Notes: a model not told the origin generated them from the sequence alone. A stretch of DNA of 37,319 nt from 70-18 sp041691815 (GCA_041691815.1 JBEPTZ010000033.1:1-37319); one strand, 5' to 3'; positions 7,446-14,872 are shown, numbered from the stretch's first letter. A program made the numbers and translations.

Positions 7446-8003
7446 TCATCCGGCCGGCAGGCAGCGCGCCACATGGCGCAGAAAATGCCGCACGTCCGGG
7501 GTCGCCAGCCCCTTCACCTTGGCCTGCTCGTCATAGCACCGCAGCCGCACCGCCGCCCCCGCCTGCGGCAGCGCCGCGAACGCCGCAACCTCCGCCGCCG
7601 CCATCGGCCCGCCCTGCAGCGAGAGACTCAGCACCGAATCCGGCGCCAACCTGCCGAAATAGCCGGCCTCGGTGGCGCACAGATAACGCTTCGCCGCCAC
7701 ATGCAGCCGCACCGGCTCGCAGACCTCCGGGCCGAACCACTGTTCCAGAAAGGCGTGCCCAAGCTGCTCATGGCGGTCATCCACCCCGTCGGCCGCCGGG
7801 TTTTCCCCCGACTCCTGCACCATATGGCCGATATCGTGCAGCAACGCCGCCGCCACCAGGCTGCCCGGTTCGCCCGCCTGCTCGGCCAGCAGCGCCGTCT
7901 GCAAGGCATGCTCCAGCTGGGTGATATCGTGCAGCCCGTAGCGATGCTGCCCGCCCACCTCCAGCAGCAGCGCGATGCGATCCAGGATGGCCGGTTCTGT
8001 CAT
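7446..8003 (-). CDS. HD-domain oxygenase of the phosphonate-degradation (PhnZ-like) family
   Basis: The 185-residue protein fits the HD proteins annotated as phosphonate-degradation HDIG proteins, whose studied member PhnZ is a mixed-valence di-iron oxygenase cleaving a C-P bond. Family phrases are DITQLEHALQTALLAEQAG, LVAAALLHDIGH, DDRHEQLG, VRLHVAAKRYLCA and LSLQGGPM. Candidate iron ligands are His32, His56-Asp57, His60, His78, His101 and Asp158, with Lys105 for phosphonate binding. Tyr22 is kept, but the residue three positions on, Glu in relatives I recall, is His25. No PhnY-type hydroxylase lies in the window, so the substrate may differ. The ATG at 8003 comes nine bases after the DUF924 gene. 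Confidence 0.82.
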   Translation of the reverse strand: MTEPAILDRIALLLEVGGQHRYGLHDITQLEHALQTALLAEQAGEPGSLVAAALLHDIGHMVQESGENPAADGVDDRHEQLGHAFLEQWFGPEVCEPVRLHVAAKRYLCATEAGYFGRLAPDSVLSLSLQGGPMAAAEVAAFAALPQAGAAVRLRCYDEQAKVKGLATPDVRHFLRHVARCLPAG

Positions 8004-8012
8004 CTTCCCGCC

Positions 8013-8570
8013 TCAGAACCCCGCACCGGGCTCGGCCAGATAGGCCTCCTCCTCGGGCGTGTTCTGCCGCCCCAGCGCCGCGTTGCGATGCGGAAACCGG
8101 CCGAACCGGGCGATCACCTCGCGGTGCCGATGGGCATAATCGGCGGTAACCCCCACATCGCCGTCGCCGCGCAGCGATTCGAACAGCGCCACCGAGCGGT
8201 CCTGGTCGGCCAGATCCTCGGAGTGCTCGAACGGCAGATACAGGAACACAAGCTGCACCGGCGTCAGCCCGCCAGCCCAGGGCAGCGCCGCCAGCGCGAT
8301 CCGCCTGGCATGGGCATCGCCGGCGAACGCCAGGTGGCTGCCGCGAAACAGGTTGCGCGGAAACTGGTCGAGCGTGATCATCAGCGCCAGCGCACCTTGT
8401 GCAGTTGCCGCCCAACTGTCCAGCGCGCCATCCCGCGCCGCCTCCACCGCCAGCGCGAAGCGGCTGCCGATTTCGGCATCGAATGCGTCGTCGCGCACGA
8501 ACCAGCGCTGTTGCCGCCACACCGTCGGGTCACCGGCGAACCAGAACTCCAGCACATCCGCGGCATTCAT
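8013..8570 (-). CDS. DUF924 family protein
   Basis: The 185-residue cytoplasmic protein matches DUF924, an all-helical family of unknown biochemical function. The characteristic phrases are VLEFWFAGDP near the N-terminus, WFVRDDAFDAEI, ALMITLDQFPRNLFRG and FLYLPFEHSEDLADQDRS, with the conserved ending region GRFPHRNAALGRQNTPEEEAYL. The start ATG at 8570 overlaps the stop of the upstream dehydrogenase gene by four bases (ATGA), which fixes the start and implies translational coupling. Its place in a catabolic and transport operon gives no clear clue to its role. Confidence 0.88.
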   Translation of the reverse strand: MNAADVLEFWFAGDPTVWRQQRWFVRDDAFDAEIGSRFALAVEAARDGALDSWAATAQGALALMITLDQFPRNLFRGSHLAFAGDAHARRIALAALPWAGGLTPVQLVFLYLPFEHSEDLADQDRSVALFESLRGDGDVGVTADYAHRHREVIARFGRFPHRNAALGRQNTPEEEAYLAEPGAGF

Positions 8571-11455
8571 AGCGCGCGTTCCAGCACCAGCACCGAATGC
8601 ACCGCAACCCGCCCGGACAGATCGCGGATCTGGTGCCGGCACGAGGTGCCATCGGCGACGATGATATCCTCGGCCGCCGCCGCCCGCACCGCCGGCAGCA
8701 GATTGGCCTCGGCCATCGCGCGCGACACCTCCTGCGTCTCGCTCTGATAGCCGAAGCTGCCGGCCATGCCGCAGCACGACGAGGCGATCGGCTTCACCAC
8801 CAGATCGGGCACAAGCTTCAGGCTGGCGATCCCGGCCGGAAACGCGCCGAACGATTTCTGGTGGCAGTGGCCATGCACATGCGCGGTGGCGGCCAGCGGC
8901 TTCAGTTCCAGCGTCGTGGTGGCCAGGAACTCGCCGATCAGCATCGCCCGGTCGGCAAGCTGGCGCGCCTCGGGGCCGGGCTGCAGCGACGGAAACTCGT
9001 CCTTCAGGGTGAACAGGCAGGACGGCTCCAGCCCCACCACCGGCAGGTCGCCGGCCAGCGCCGCCAGCATCCGGCTTGCCTCGGCCCGCGCCCGATCCAC
9101 CTGCCCGGCGGCCAGATAGGTCCGCCCACAACAGAGATTACCCCCTGCTGCCTTCGGCATCACCGCCCGCACCCCTGCCGCCCGCAGCACCCGCAACGCC
9201 GCGCGCAGGTTCTCCGGTTCGAAATGCCGGTTGAAGGTATCGGCCAGCAGATACACCTCGCGCGTCGCCGGCGGTGCCCCCGCTTCCAGATACTCAGCCT
9301 CCACATCGCGGAACGGGTCACCGCGGAATTCCGGCAGGTCGCGCGCCGCGGCAAAGCCGATCCGCTCCCCCAGCCGGCGCAGCAGCTTCACCCGGTTGCG
9401 CAGATTGGCCAGCACCGGCACCCGGCTGGCCCACGGTGCATAGCGCGGCAGCCCGGCCACCAGCCGGTCGCGCAGGCTCATGCCGTGCCGCGCCACCCGC
9501 GCCGCGGTCGCCTCGATCTTTAGCCTGGCCATGTCCACCCCGGTCGGGCATTCCCGCCGGCAGCCCTTGCAGGAGACGCACAGCTTCAGCGCCTCCGCCA
9601 CCTCCGGCCCGGCAATCCCCTCCGGTCCAAGCTGCCCGGTCATCGCCAGCCGCAGTGTGTTGGCCCGCCCGCGCGTCGAATCGGTCTCGTCGCGGGTCAC
9701 CCGATAGCTCGGGCACATCACCCCGACATCGAATTTTCGGCAGGTGCCGTTGTTGTTGCACATCTCGACGGCCCCAAGCATGCCGCCCAACGCGCCCGGC
9801 CAGGCCGACCAGTCCAGCTTCGGCGTGAATCCCTCGGCCGCCGCATACTCCGGCCCGTAGCGGAACAGGCTGCGGTCATCCATCTTCGCCGCCCGCACCA
9901 CCCGGCCGGGATTGAGCATCGCCTTCGGGTCGAACGCATCCTTCACCGTCTCGAACGCCTGCACGATGCGCGGCCCGAACATGCTTGCGTGGAACTCGCT
10001 GCGCACGATGCCGTCGCCGTGCTCGCCGCTATGGCTGCCCTTGTATTCCCGCACCAGCGCGAAACATTCCTCCGCCACCTGGCGCATGGTGCGGATATCC
10101 GCCGGGTCCTTCATGCTCAGCACCGGCCGCACATGCAGGCAGCCCACCGAGGCATGCGCATACCAGGTGCCCTTGGTGCCGTGCCGCTCGAACACCTCAT
10201 TGAGCCGCTCGGTGTAGTCGGCGAGGTCTTCCAGCGGCACCGCGCAATCCTCGATGAACGACACCGGCTTCCCGTCGCCCTTCATCGACATCATGATGTT
10301 GAGCCCGGCCTCGCGCACCTCGGCGATATCGACCTGGAACGCCGGATCGGTCGCCCGCACCACCATGCCGGGATAGCCGAGATCGGCCATCATGCTGTCC
10401 AACTCGGCCAGCCTGGCCAGCAGCGGCGCGTCCTCATGGCCGTGGAACTCGACGATCAGCACGCTGTCCGGCTCGCCCTTCAGCATCCGGTCAATGGTGC
10501 CGCGATAGATCGGAATCGCCCGCCCGAGATCGATCATCGTCCGATCGACCAACTCCACCGCCTCCGGGTCCAGGGTCACCAGATGCTGGCTGGCCGCCAT
10601 CGCCGCCCGGAAGGTGGGAAACTGGCAAATCCCCAGCATCTTGCGCGGCTTGATCGGTTGCAACATCAATTCCAGCGCCGCCGAGAACGCCAGCGTGCCC
10701 TCGCTGCCCACCAGCAGCCGCGCCAGATTATCCCGCCCGGCCGCCCGCGCCGCCGGCGTCAGCGCCTCGATATTATAGCCGCCCACCCGCCGCAGCACGG
10801 TCGGGAACCGCGCCGCGATCTCCTCCGCCTCGGCCACCCCCAACGCCCGTAGCCGCTGGATCAGCTCGACAATCCGCGCCGGCACCCCAGCCCCGAGATT
10901 ATCCGCCGCCGCGCCAAACCGATGCGTGCTGCCATCGGCCAAAATGGCGTCGATCGCGCTGACATTATCCGCCATCAGCCCATAGCGGATCGACTTCGAG
11001 CCGCAGGAGTTGTTGCCCGCCATGCCGCCAATGGTGCAGCGCGCATTGGTCGATGGATCGACCGGGAAAAACAATCCGTGCTGCTTCAGCGCATTGTTCA
11101 GATGCGACAGCACGATCCCCGGCTCCACCACCGCCCGCGCCGCATCCGCATCGACCGAGATCACCCGCCGCAGATATTTCGAGCAGTCGATCACCAGCGC
11201 CCGATTGACCGTCTGCCCGCACTGGCTGGTGCCGCCGCCCCTGGCCAGCACCGGCACGCCCGACTCGCGGCAGATCGCCAGCGCCGCCGTCACGTCCTCC
11301 ATCCGGCGCGGAATCAGCACGCCGACCGGCTGCACCTGGTAGATCGAGGCATCGGTGGCATAGCGGCCCCGGTCAGCGGCGCCGAACCGGACCTCGCCTT
11401 CGGTTTCGCGCCGCAGACGGGCGGCAAGAGTGGAGTGAGCGAGGGATGCGTTCAT
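8567..11455 (-). CDS. FAD-linked 2-hydroxyacid dehydrogenase fused to Fe-S (CCG) domain, YdiJ-like
   Basis: The 962-residue fusion oxidises a D-2-hydroxyacid. From the N-terminus it has an FAD-binding PCMH domain (VLARGGGTSQCG, 69-80; CTIGGMAGNNSCG, 140-152), a C-terminal FAD-oxidase cap with the family phrase EHGDG at 478-482, and a ferredoxin-like part with Cys626-x2-Cys-x2-Cys-x3-Cys636. It ends with two CCG-type domains (NLCCGRTY; GHCHQKSF and SSCCGMAGSFG). The architecture and length match E. coli YdiJ (about 1018 residues), reported to act on D-2-hydroxyglutarate; D-lactate or glycolate relatives are possible. It is the promoter-proximal gene of the nine-gene minus-strand cluster, which suggests that the cluster yields a 2-hydroxyacid. 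Confidence 0.92.
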   Translation of the reverse strand: MNASLAHSTLAARLRRETEGEVRFGAADRGRYATDASIYQVQPVGVLIPRRMEDVTAALAICRESGVPVLARGGGTSQCGQTVNRALVIDCSKYLRRVISVDADAARAVVEPGIVLSHLNNALKQHGLFFPVDPSTNARCTIGGMAGNNSCGSKSIRYGLMADNVSAIDAILADGSTHRFGAAADNLGAGVPARIVELIQRLRALGVAEAEEIAARFPTVLRRVGGYNIEALTPAARAAGRDNLARLLVGSEGTLAFSAALELMLQPIKPRKMLGICQFPTFRAAMAASQHLVTLDPEAVELVDRTMIDLGRAIPIYRGTIDRMLKGEPDSVLIVEFHGHEDAPLLARLAELDSMMADLGYPGMVVRATDPAFQVDIAEVREAGLNIMMSMKGDGKPVSFIEDCAVPLEDLADYTERLNEVFERHGTKGTWYAHASVGCLHVRPVLSMKDPADIRTMRQVAEECFALVREYKGSHSGEHGDGIVRSEFHASMFGPRIVQAFETVKDAFDPKAMLNPGRVVRAAKMDDRSLFRYGPEYAAAEGFTPKLDWSAWPGALGGMLGAVEMCNNNGTCRKFDVGVMCPSYRVTRDETDSTRGRANTLRLAMTGQLGPEGIAGPEVAEALKLCVSCKGCRRECPTGVDMARLKIEATAARVARHGMSLRDRLVAGLPRYAPWASRVPVLANLRNRVKLLRRLGERIGFAAARDLPEFRGDPFRDVEAEYLEAGAPPATREVYLLADTFNRHFEPENLRAALRVLRAAGVRAVMPKAAGGNLCCGRTYLAAGQVDRARAEASRMLAALAGDLPVVGLEPSCLFTLKDEFPSLQPGPEARQLADRAMLIGEFLATTTLELKPLAATAHVHGHCHQKSFGAFPAGIASLKLVPDLVVKPIASSCCGMAGSFGYQSETQEVSRAMAEANLLPAVRAAAAEDIIVADGTSCRHQIRDLSGRVAVHSVLVLERAL

Positions 11456-11654
11456 GGCTCAGCATAGCGGCCGGGTGGCGTGGTTTGGCAAGCGGGCGGC
11501 GGCGCCGTGCCACGCTGATTAACATTCGCGTTCATCCATCACCGCGTTGTTGCAGCCCCGCCCGGCGAACGACTACCGTGCCGCCCACCCCGCATGCTGG
11601 TCGGGCGGCGAGGCTGTTGGGCCAGTGATGGCGGATCATTCGCAGGGGGGCGAA

Positions 11655-12314
11655 ATGTCGGGCGTATACAACGAAACTCAGATGCGGCGCATGGGCAAAC
11701 GCAATGCCGGTTGGGGCATCTGCGGGATCACCAGTACGTTCTATGCGATGTACCAGACCAACCCAGGTGCCCACAGCATGCTGATCAACGCGCCGCGCCC
11801 CTATTCGGTGCTGGCCGAGATCAAGACCTTCCTGACCGTTCTGGTCGTGGAAGGCGAGGCCGGGATGGTGACCGATACCGAAAATTTTACCCGTGCATTC
11901 GGGGTGGTCAACGGTACCGATTTCGGCCAGTTCACCGTCGCGAACTACATCCAGTACATCAGGGATTCACTTGGGAAGTACGTGAACAAGGATACGCTGG
12001 AGGTGGACAGCGCTATCAAGCAAGATGCCAAGTTCGGCATCGGCATGCCGCCTGAGGTGGTGGCCGAATATGCGCGTCGCATCTGGAATTATAATGCAAC
12101 GGCGGCAATGTACGACCAGGGTGGTGATGCTATTGTCGGAGTCAAGGATAAGAGCGCCTCAGACAATAATTCTCGACTGTATAATGGGCTAGTTCACTAC
12201 GTCTATCGCAAAAATGGCCAATACTACACTTGGGGGGATGACCCCTACAACTCCCTGGCCGCCGCTGCCGCCGATTTCGAGCTTTGCTGCACGGTGAAGC
12301 TTACCGCGAAATAG
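11655..12314 (+). CDS. Orphan protein with a possible cysteine-peptidase-like Cys-His-Asp arrangement
   Basis: I do not recognise the family of this 219-residue protein. It has Cys23 in NAGWGICGITSTFYAMY near the N-terminus and His181 in NGLVHYVYRKNG, followed by YYTWGDDPYN with Asp195/Asp196. A buried Cys at the start of a helix, then a His in a beta-strand and a downstream Asp, is the layout of papain-fold and C39-like peptidases, so a hydrolase or transpeptidase is possible; this is inference. There is no signal peptide. The ATG at 11655 follows AGGGGGGCGAA. The second half is clearly poorer in GC (around 12120-12240) than every neighbour, with codons such as AAT, TAT and ATA that are rare nearby, suggesting recent acquisition. 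It stands alone and ends at its own hairpin. Confidence 0.7.
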   Translation: MSGVYNETQMRRMGKRNAGWGICGITSTFYAMYQTNPGAHSMLINAPRPYSVLAEIKTFLTVLVVEGEAGMVTDTENFTRAFGVVNGTDFGQFTVANYIQYIRDSLGKYVNKDTLEVDSAIKQDAKFGIGMPPEVVAEYARRIWNYNATAAMYDQGGDAIVGVKDKSASDNNSRLYNGLVHYVYRKNGQYYTWGDDPYNSLAAAAADFELCCTVKLTAK

Positions 12315-12317
12315 TGG

Positions 12318-12338
12318 CCTCGGGCCGGGTGCCCGAGG
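12318..12338 (+). terminator. Hairpin after the orphan gene
   Basis: Perfect 8-bp arms CCTCGGGC (12318-12325) and GCCCGAGG (12331-12338) enclose a 5-base loop, four bases after the orphan's stop codon. No T-run follows. It separates the orphan from the aminotransferase gene. Confidence 0.6.
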
Positions 12339-12446
12339 CGCGGCCGTTGCGGTCCGATTGAAAATTCATCTGGATCGGAACAGCCCTATTCATTGGCCTT
12401 CCCCGCCGCCGCGCCGCATGGTGCGGCCGGTAGAGGAGGGCACAGC

Positions 12447-13631
12447 ATGGCCTATTACGAGAGCAAACACGTCGCCGGTCGGCATTTCCTGCAGATCCCC
12501 GGCCCCACCAACGTGCCGGACCGCGTGCTGCGCGCTATCGACAACCCGACCATGGACCATCGCGGCCCCGATTTCGGCAAATTCGGCGCCAGCCTGCTGG
12601 CCAAGCTGAAACAGGTGTTCCAGACCGACTCGCACGTGGTGATCTACCCCGCCTCCGGCACCGGCGCCTGGGAGGCCGCCCTGGTCAATACCCTCAGCCC
12701 CGGCGACGCGGTGCTGATGTGTCGCACCGGCTGGTTCGCCTCGCTCTGGAACGACATGGCGCAACGCCTTGGCCTGAAACCGGAATTCATTGAGACCGAC
12801 TGGCGCCGCGGCGCCGATGTCGAGGCGATCGGCGCTGCCCTGGCCAAGGACACCGCCCACCGCATCAAGGCGGTCTGCGTGGTCCACAACGAAACCTCCA
12901 CCGGCTGCACCAGCCGCATCGACGAAGTCCGCGCCGCGATCGACGCCGCCCGCCATCCGGCATTGCTGATGGTGGATACCATCTCCTCGCTGGCCAGCAT
13001 GGACTATCGGCACGACGCCTGGGGCGTCGATGTCACCGTCGCCGGCTCGCAGAAAGGCCTGATGCTGCCGCCGGGTTTGTCGTTCAACGCGATCAGCACC
13101 AAGGCTTTGGCGATGGCCGACAGTGCCAAACTGCCGCGCAGCTACTGGGACTGGCGGGCGATGCTGGCATCCAACGCCACCGGCTACTTCCCGTTCACCC
13201 CGGCGACCAATCTTCTCTATGGGTTGGACGCCGCGGTCGACATGCTGCTGGAAGAAACCCTGCCCAACGTCTTCGCCCGCCACGACCGCTTCGCCGAGGC
13301 CACCCGCCGTGCGGTGCGAAGCTGGGGCCTGGAAATTCAATGCCTTGACCCACGGCATTACTCCAGTTCGTTGACCGCGGTGCGGGTGCCGGAAGGCCAT
13401 TCCGCCAACGCGCTGCGGGCCGCCATCCTCGAAAAGCACAACATGAGCCTCGGCAACGGGCTGGGGCAGTTGAACGACCGCGTGTTCCGCATCGGCCATC
13501 TGGGAGATCTCGGGGATCTTCAATTGGTTGGCACGCTCGGCGGTGTGGAAATGGGGCTCCGCGCGGCCGGCATTCCGCATCATCCCGGCGGCGTGCAGGC
13601 GGCGCTGGACTACCTTTCCGGCAACGCCTGA
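12447..13631 (+). CDS. sgaA: Serine-glyoxylate (alanine-glyoxylate) aminotransferase
   Basis: The 394-residue protein is a class V PLP-dependent aminotransferase that transfers the amino group of serine (or alanine) to glyoxylate, giving hydroxypyruvate and glycine. The N-terminus GRHFLQIPGPTNVPDRVLRA and the stretch NPTMDHRGPDFG are diagnostic of the SGA/AGT family. The PLP-binding Lys203 lies in VTVAGSQKGLMLPPG, and Asp177 in LLMVDTISSLAS should contact the pyridine nitrogen. A good GAGGAG site precedes the ATG at 12447. It is followed after 39 bases by the GST gene on the same strand. It serves glyoxylate/C1 metabolism and may take glyoxylate from other pathways; no serine-cycle partner is seen in the window. 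Confidence 0.92.
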   Translation: MAYYESKHVAGRHFLQIPGPTNVPDRVLRAIDNPTMDHRGPDFGKFGASLLAKLKQVFQTDSHVVIYPASGTGAWEAALVNTLSPGDAVLMCRTGWFASLWNDMAQRLGLKPEFIETDWRRGADVEAIGAALAKDTAHRIKAVCVVHNETSTGCTSRIDEVRAAIDAARHPALLMVDTISSLASMDYRHDAWGVDVTVAGSQKGLMLPPGLSFNAISTKALAMADSAKLPRSYWDWRAMLASNATGYFPFTPATNLLYGLDAAVDMLLEETLPNVFARHDRFAEATRRAVRSWGLEIQCLDPRHYSSSLTAVRVPEGHSANALRAAILEKHNMSLGNGLGQLNDRVFRIGHLGDLGDLQLVGTLGGVEMGLRAAGIPHHPGGVQAALDYLSGNA

Positions 13632-13670
13632 CGGCCCCATATTGGCGGTGGAAGCAAAAGGAACGATGCC

Positions 13671-14366
13671 ATGATCGAATGCTGGACCTGGTCGACGCCG
13701 AACGGGCACAAGGTGCATATCGCCTTGGAAGAAATGGGAATTCCCTACAAGGTGGTGCCGGTGGCGATCGGCAAGGGCGAGCAGTTCAGGCCGGAATTCC
13801 TGGCGATCACCCCCAACCATCGCATCCCGGCCATCATCGACCCCGACGGACCCGGCGGAACGCCGTTAAAACTGTTCGAATCCGGGGCAATTCTGATCTA
13901 TCTGGCGGAAAAAACCGGCCAGTTTCTCGCTAAAACCGGCACCGATCGCTACCTCTGCCTGCAATGGCTGATGTTCCAGATGGGCGGCGTGGGGCCGATG
14001 TTCGGGCAGTTCGGTCACTTTAATAACTATTCGACGTCGAAGCTTCCCTACGCCATCGAGCGCTACCAGAACGAGGTGCGCCGGCTGCACGGGGTGCTCG
14101 ACAAGCGGCTCGCCGAGGCGGAATACCTCGCGGGGGCGGAATATTCGATCGCCGACATGGCCACCTTCCCGTGGCTGCGCAATCCGGCGCGGCGCAACAT
14201 CGACCTGAACGACTACCCCAACGTCAAACGCTGGTTCGAGGCCGTGGAAGCCCGCCCGGCGGTGCAGCGCGGTTGCGCGGTGCTGGCCGACAGCGCGCGG
14301 CAGGGCGAGATGACCGATGCGGAGCGGGAAATCATGTTCGGCAAGACCCAGTTCGCCAAACGCTAA
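13671..14366 (+). CDS. yfcG: Glutathione S-transferase, YfcG-type (Nu class) disulfide-bond oxidoreductase
   Basis: The 231-residue cytosolic protein follows E. coli YfcG closely along its length: STPNGHKVHIALEEMGIPYK at the N-terminus, IGKGEQFRPEFLAITPNHRI, LFESGAILIYLAEKTG, and in the helical domain QMGGVGPMFGQFGHFN and PYAIERYQNEVRRLHGVLDK. These Nu-class enzymes have little classical GST activity and act mainly as glutathione-dependent disulfide reductases with some peroxidase activity. The conserved Thr-Pro-Asn motif near the N-terminus (TPNG, residues 9-12) binds glutathione. The ATG at 13671 follows AAAAGGAACG. It is followed by a convergent DUF1127 gene across an unusually perfect inverted repeat. 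Confidence 0.93.
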   Translation: MIECWTWSTPNGHKVHIALEEMGIPYKVVPVAIGKGEQFRPEFLAITPNHRIPAIIDPDGPGGTPLKLFESGAILIYLAEKTGQFLAKTGTDRYLCLQWLMFQMGGVGPMFGQFGHFNNYSTSKLPYAIERYQNEVRRLHGVLDKRLAEAEYLAGAEYSIADMATFPWLRNPARRNIDLNDYPNVKRWFEAVEARPAVQRGCAVLADSARQGEMTDAEREIMFGKTQFAKR

Positions 14367-14377
14367 CCGGCCGGCGG

Positions 14378-14420
14378 CGCGGCACCTACCGCCGCATGGT
14401 CAGCGGCGGTAGGTGCCGCG
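14378..14420. terminator. Perfect 18-bp inverted repeat between GST and DUF1127 genes
   Basis: CGCGGCACCTACCGCCGC at 14378-14395 is repeated exactly in inverted form at 14403-14420, with a 7-base loop. The right arm is coding: it encodes the last six residues (RGTYRR) of the minus-strand DUF1127 protein, and the stop codon lies in the loop. The left arm starts 11 bases after the GST stop. It could act as a bidirectional terminator or protect both 3' ends. Confidence 0.75.
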
Positions 14421-14618
14421 GGCGATCGCCTCGAAGTCGTAGCGGCTGATGCCGAGATCGCGCAGGTCGCGGGCATCGAACTGGGTCAGCGCGTCGATGG
14501 TTTCGGTATAGACGCGGCGGCGGGCGCGCCAGGCGCGGAAGCGTGCGAGCCAGCCGCTGGTGACGCTACGCGGCTCGACGATGCATGCATTCGGCGAAGA
14601 CTGAGTGAGAGTGGCCAT
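14400..14618 (-). CDS. DUF1127 small basic protein
   Basis: The 72-residue protein carries the DUF1127 motif in its second half: TIDALTQFDARDLRDLGISR, then YDFEAIARGTYRR. Arg-rich DUF1127 proteins are frequent in alphaproteobacteria; studied members are linked to stress response, phosphate and carbon metabolism and RNA turnover, and a direct biochemical role is not settled. The middle (WLARFRAWRARRR) is strongly basic and could bind RNA. The ATG at 14618 is chosen because a perfect GGAGGTG site lies six bases before it; an upstream in-frame ATG at 14663 has no such site. A 28-base dyad sits immediately upstream of the ribosome binding site, and the 3' end lies inside a perfect hairpin. Confidence 0.85.
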   Translation of the reverse strand: MATLTQSSPNACIVEPRSVTSGWLARFRAWRARRRVYTETIDALTQFDARDLRDLGISRYDFEAIARGTYRR

Positions 14619-14632
14619 GGTGGCACCTCCTG

Positions 14633-14660
14633 TTGCATCGCAGCATTTGCTGCAGTGCAA
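14633..14660 (-). promoter_or_regulatory. 28-base dyad in the DUF1127 leader
   Basis: The sequence has arms TTGCATCGCAGC (14633-14644) and GCTGCAGTGCAA (14649-14660), matching at 10 of 12 positions in inverted form around a 4-base centre. It lies directly upstream of the GGAGGTG site (14630-14624). It could be an operator for a dimeric regulator or an mRNA hairpin affecting translation; the sequence does not decide. Confidence 0.5.
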
Positions 14661-14748
14661 CATGTGGCGATGCGGAAGGCTGGGTCAAGGCTCCGGCCAT
14701 GCTTGCGGCGCAATAATGTGTTGAAAAAACGACAGGGAGAAGGAAGGT

Positions 14749-14790
14749 CTTCTTTTTGTGAACAAAAAGAAGCAAAAAAACTTTCTATCC
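14749..14790 (-). repeat. AT-rich dispersed element, copy A
   Basis: Read on the minus strand this 42-base element starts GGATAGAAAGTTTTTTTGC and ends with a perfect dyad, CTTCTTTTTGT and ACAAAAAGAAG around two bases. It is identical at 41 of 42 positions to copy C at 18274-18315, in the opposite orientation, and related to copy B at 14835-14872. It lies in the gap between the acyl-CoA synthetase 3' end and the DUF1127 leader. No protein is encoded. Confidence 0.8.
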
Positions 14791-14834
14791 GTTTTGGCGA
14801 CTCCGCAGTCCCCACCCCGCCAATGTTGCAAGGC

Positions 14835-14872
14835 GGATAAAAGTTTTTTGGTTCTTTTTTTCAAAAAAGAGC
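14835..14872 (+). repeat. AT-rich dispersed element, copy B (overlaps a gene end)
   Basis: This copy starts GGATAAAAGTTTTTTGG and continues with TTCTTTTTTTC and AAAAAAGAGC, a shortened form of the dyad in copies A and C. It runs 12 bases into the acyl-CoA synthetase gene and supplies the stop codon and the last residues of that protein. Copies A and B face each other 44 bases apart and could pair into one large hairpin. Confidence 0.7.

Noticed and set aside
4488..8747. A 1419-codon open frame on the plus strand
   Set aside because: It lies opposite five confidently identified genes and parts of two others (importer ATPase, binding protein, amidotransferase, HD oxygenase, DUF924). Its translation is Arg/His/Pro/Gln-rich with no recognisable motif, as expected for the antisense frame of GC-rich genes.
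14749..14872. Calling the AT-rich elements rho-independent terminators
   Set aside because: The T-run precedes rather than follows the dyad in the repeated orientation, and the stems are almost only A-T pairs. Their 3'-end position is suggestive, so they are listed as repeats.
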